From NCBI RefSeq assembly GCF_000003605.2, contig NW_003156177.1:1-34875 (forward strand): a stretch of DNA of 34,875 nucleotides, in the 5' to 3' direction. Every line of letters starts with the position of its first letter. Within the stretch, counting starts at the first letter, position 1. The translations under genes and the position numbers were made by a program. Of the stretch, positions 34,524 to 34,875 are shown one piece after another. Under the pieces are notes generated by a model, which worked only from the letters and a program-made list of their open reading frames with translations, was not told where the DNA came from and ran no database searches. The DNA is from Saccoglossus kowalevskii. Its lineage: Eukaryota > Hemichordata > Enteropneusta > Harrimaniidae.

Positions 34524-34875
34524 TTGCTTACATTACACTAACGTGATGGTAGTCAAAGACACATTGCTTATATTACACTAACGTGATTGTGGTCAAAGAC
34601 ACATTGCTTATATTACACTAACGTGATTGTGATCAAAGACACATTGCTTATATTATACTAATGTGATTGTGGTCAACGACACATTGCTTATATTACACTA
34701 ACGTGCTTGTGGTCAAAGACACATTGCTTATATTACACTAACGTGACGGTGGTCAAAAACACATTGGTTATATTATACTACCATGATGGTGGTCAAAGAC
34801 ACGTTGCTTATATTACACTAACGGGATGGTGGTGAAAAACGCATTGCTAATATTACTCTGACGTGATGGTGGTCA
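34524..34875. repeat. Duplicate of 281-630 at window end
   Basis: Nearly base-for-base match to 281-630: ttgcttacatt, gatggtagtc, gattgtggtc, gattgtgatc, ttatactaatg, caacgacac, gtgcttgtgg, gacggtggtc, ttggttatattatactacc, then the module. The private ttggtta makes this the closest relative of the window start among all module copies. The match probably continues past the window. Confidence 0.86.
34764..34875. repeat. gggatggtggtg module, copy 12 (cut by window end)
   Basis: The first four monomers of the module, preceded by ttggttatattatactacc. That ttggtta change at this position is shared only with copy 1 at 521, tying this end to 281-630. Confidence 0.85.

Larger units (their letters stand above)
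1..34875. repeat. Satellite DNA array, 40-bp monomer, about 872 copies
   Basis: Every stretch reads as a tandem 40-bp unit in one orientation; I saw no inverted monomer. An exact consensus copy is 31200-31239 (13 A, 12 T, 8 G, 7 C; 37.5% G+C; one CpG in aacgtg). Following the ttgctt start through the window, the register drifts by small indels but ends only about +3 bases from where it began, giving about 872 units. Most monomers differ from consensus at 0-4 sites, concentrated at a few positions (the tgatggtggtc core, caaagacaca and ttacactaacg). The array reaches both window ends, so no flanking DNA is seen. Array length, monomer size and nested higher-order structure are typical of eukaryotic satellites; chromosomal location and species cannot be read from the sequence. 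The repeat is non-coding: taa (in actaacg) and tga (in gtgatgg) on the plus strand, and several minus-strand stops, recur in each unit and rotate through all frames. Confidence 0.98.
27420..34875. repeat. Family A block 5, running off the window
   Basis: A-type monomers to the window end. It includes the third copy of the 14430/20700/27420 block, three gggatggtggtg modules (about 30080, 32240 and 34764, the last cut by the window end), a near-uniform stretch at 30840-31519 and an indel cluster at 33070-33195. Its last 350 bases match 281-630. No gene or other element is visible. Confidence 0.82.

Noticed and set aside
1-34875. CRISPR array
   Set aside because: Repeats are contiguous at 40 bp with no unique spacers between them, there are hundreds of degenerate copies, and no cas genes are present.
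1-34875. Coding tandem repeat of a repetitive protein
   Set aside because: 40 is not divisible by 3, and stops (taa and tga on plus; tta, cta and tca complements on minus) occur in each unit, so all six frames close repeatedly.
1-34875. CENP-B box or telomere repeat within the monomer
   Set aside because: I see no TTCG-to-CGGG spaced motif matching a CENP-B box and no TTAGGG-like or TTTAGGG-like arrays. The ggg of the special module lacks the other required bases.
1-34875. Inverted segments or hairpin-forming palindromic arrays
   Set aside because: All monomers read in the same direction. No reverse-complement monomer (for example tgtgtctttgacc on the plus strand) was found, and within-unit inverted repeats are only a few bases long.
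1-34875. tRNA, rRNA or small RNA genes, promoters and terminators
   Set aside because: No stretch departs from the monomer long enough to hold one. The tatatta in each unit is part of the repeat and not a credible promoter on its own.

Overview
The whole window is one uninterrupted head-to-tail tandem array of a 40-bp repeat (about 872 monomers by phase counting). I see no gene, RNA gene, transposon or unique flanking sequence, and both window ends cut the array, so it continues on both sides. The pattern (tens of kilobases of short A+T-rich monomer, variant families, nested higher-order repeats) is that of eukaryotic satellite DNA, as found at centromeres, pericentromeres, subtelomeres or heterochromatic knobs. 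I do not recognise the monomer and cannot name the organism. An exact consensus monomer lies at 31200-31239: ttgcttatattacac, then taacg, then tgatggtggtc, then aaagacaca. It is 37.5% G+C with one CpG, in aacgtg.

Layout. Two variant superfamilies alternate in blocks. Family A (variants gatgatggtc, gattgtggtc, gacggtggtc, caccaacg and the gggatggtggtg module) occupies about 1-2080, 11125-18870, 20200-22780, 24000-27200 and 27420-34875. Family B (variants gttggtcagag, gctggtcaaagacgca, caaagacaaattgc, caaaaaaaca, tatactaccg, atcgctt) occupies about 2080-11125 and smaller islands at 18880-20200, 22785-24000 and 27215-27420. Several A/B junctions fall inside a single monomer, as expected from unequal exchange or conversion.

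Higher-order structure. In family B, T-type (gttgg, cagag) and C-type (gctgg, caaagacgca) monomers alternate as an 80-bp dimer, and in places as a clean 160-bp tetramer (three tandem copies at about 19310-19790). Dimer runs, a 'Y' module and an 'X' module follow one another in a cycle of roughly 840 bp (21 monomers) that is visible between about 3.5 and 5.4 kb. In family A, multi-monomer blocks of 0.3-0.9 kb recur at distances of several to 34 kb with the same private substitutions and one-base deletions. A near-uniform run at 30840-31519 looks recently homogenised.

Anomalies. A 240-bp patch at 23241-23480 keeps the 40-bp register but carries about 22% substitutions. Small-indel clusters occur at about 541-1050, 4190-4400, 17850-17930, 20280-20580, 21470-21535 and 33070-33195. 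These may be sequencing or assembly errors, or locally degenerate repeats. The array has no protein-coding capacity: 40 is not a multiple of 3 and each monomer carries stops on both strands, so every frame closes within about 120 bp of intact array. What the window offers is repeat evolution (nested HORs, conversion junctions, modular mosaicism), not a gene system.
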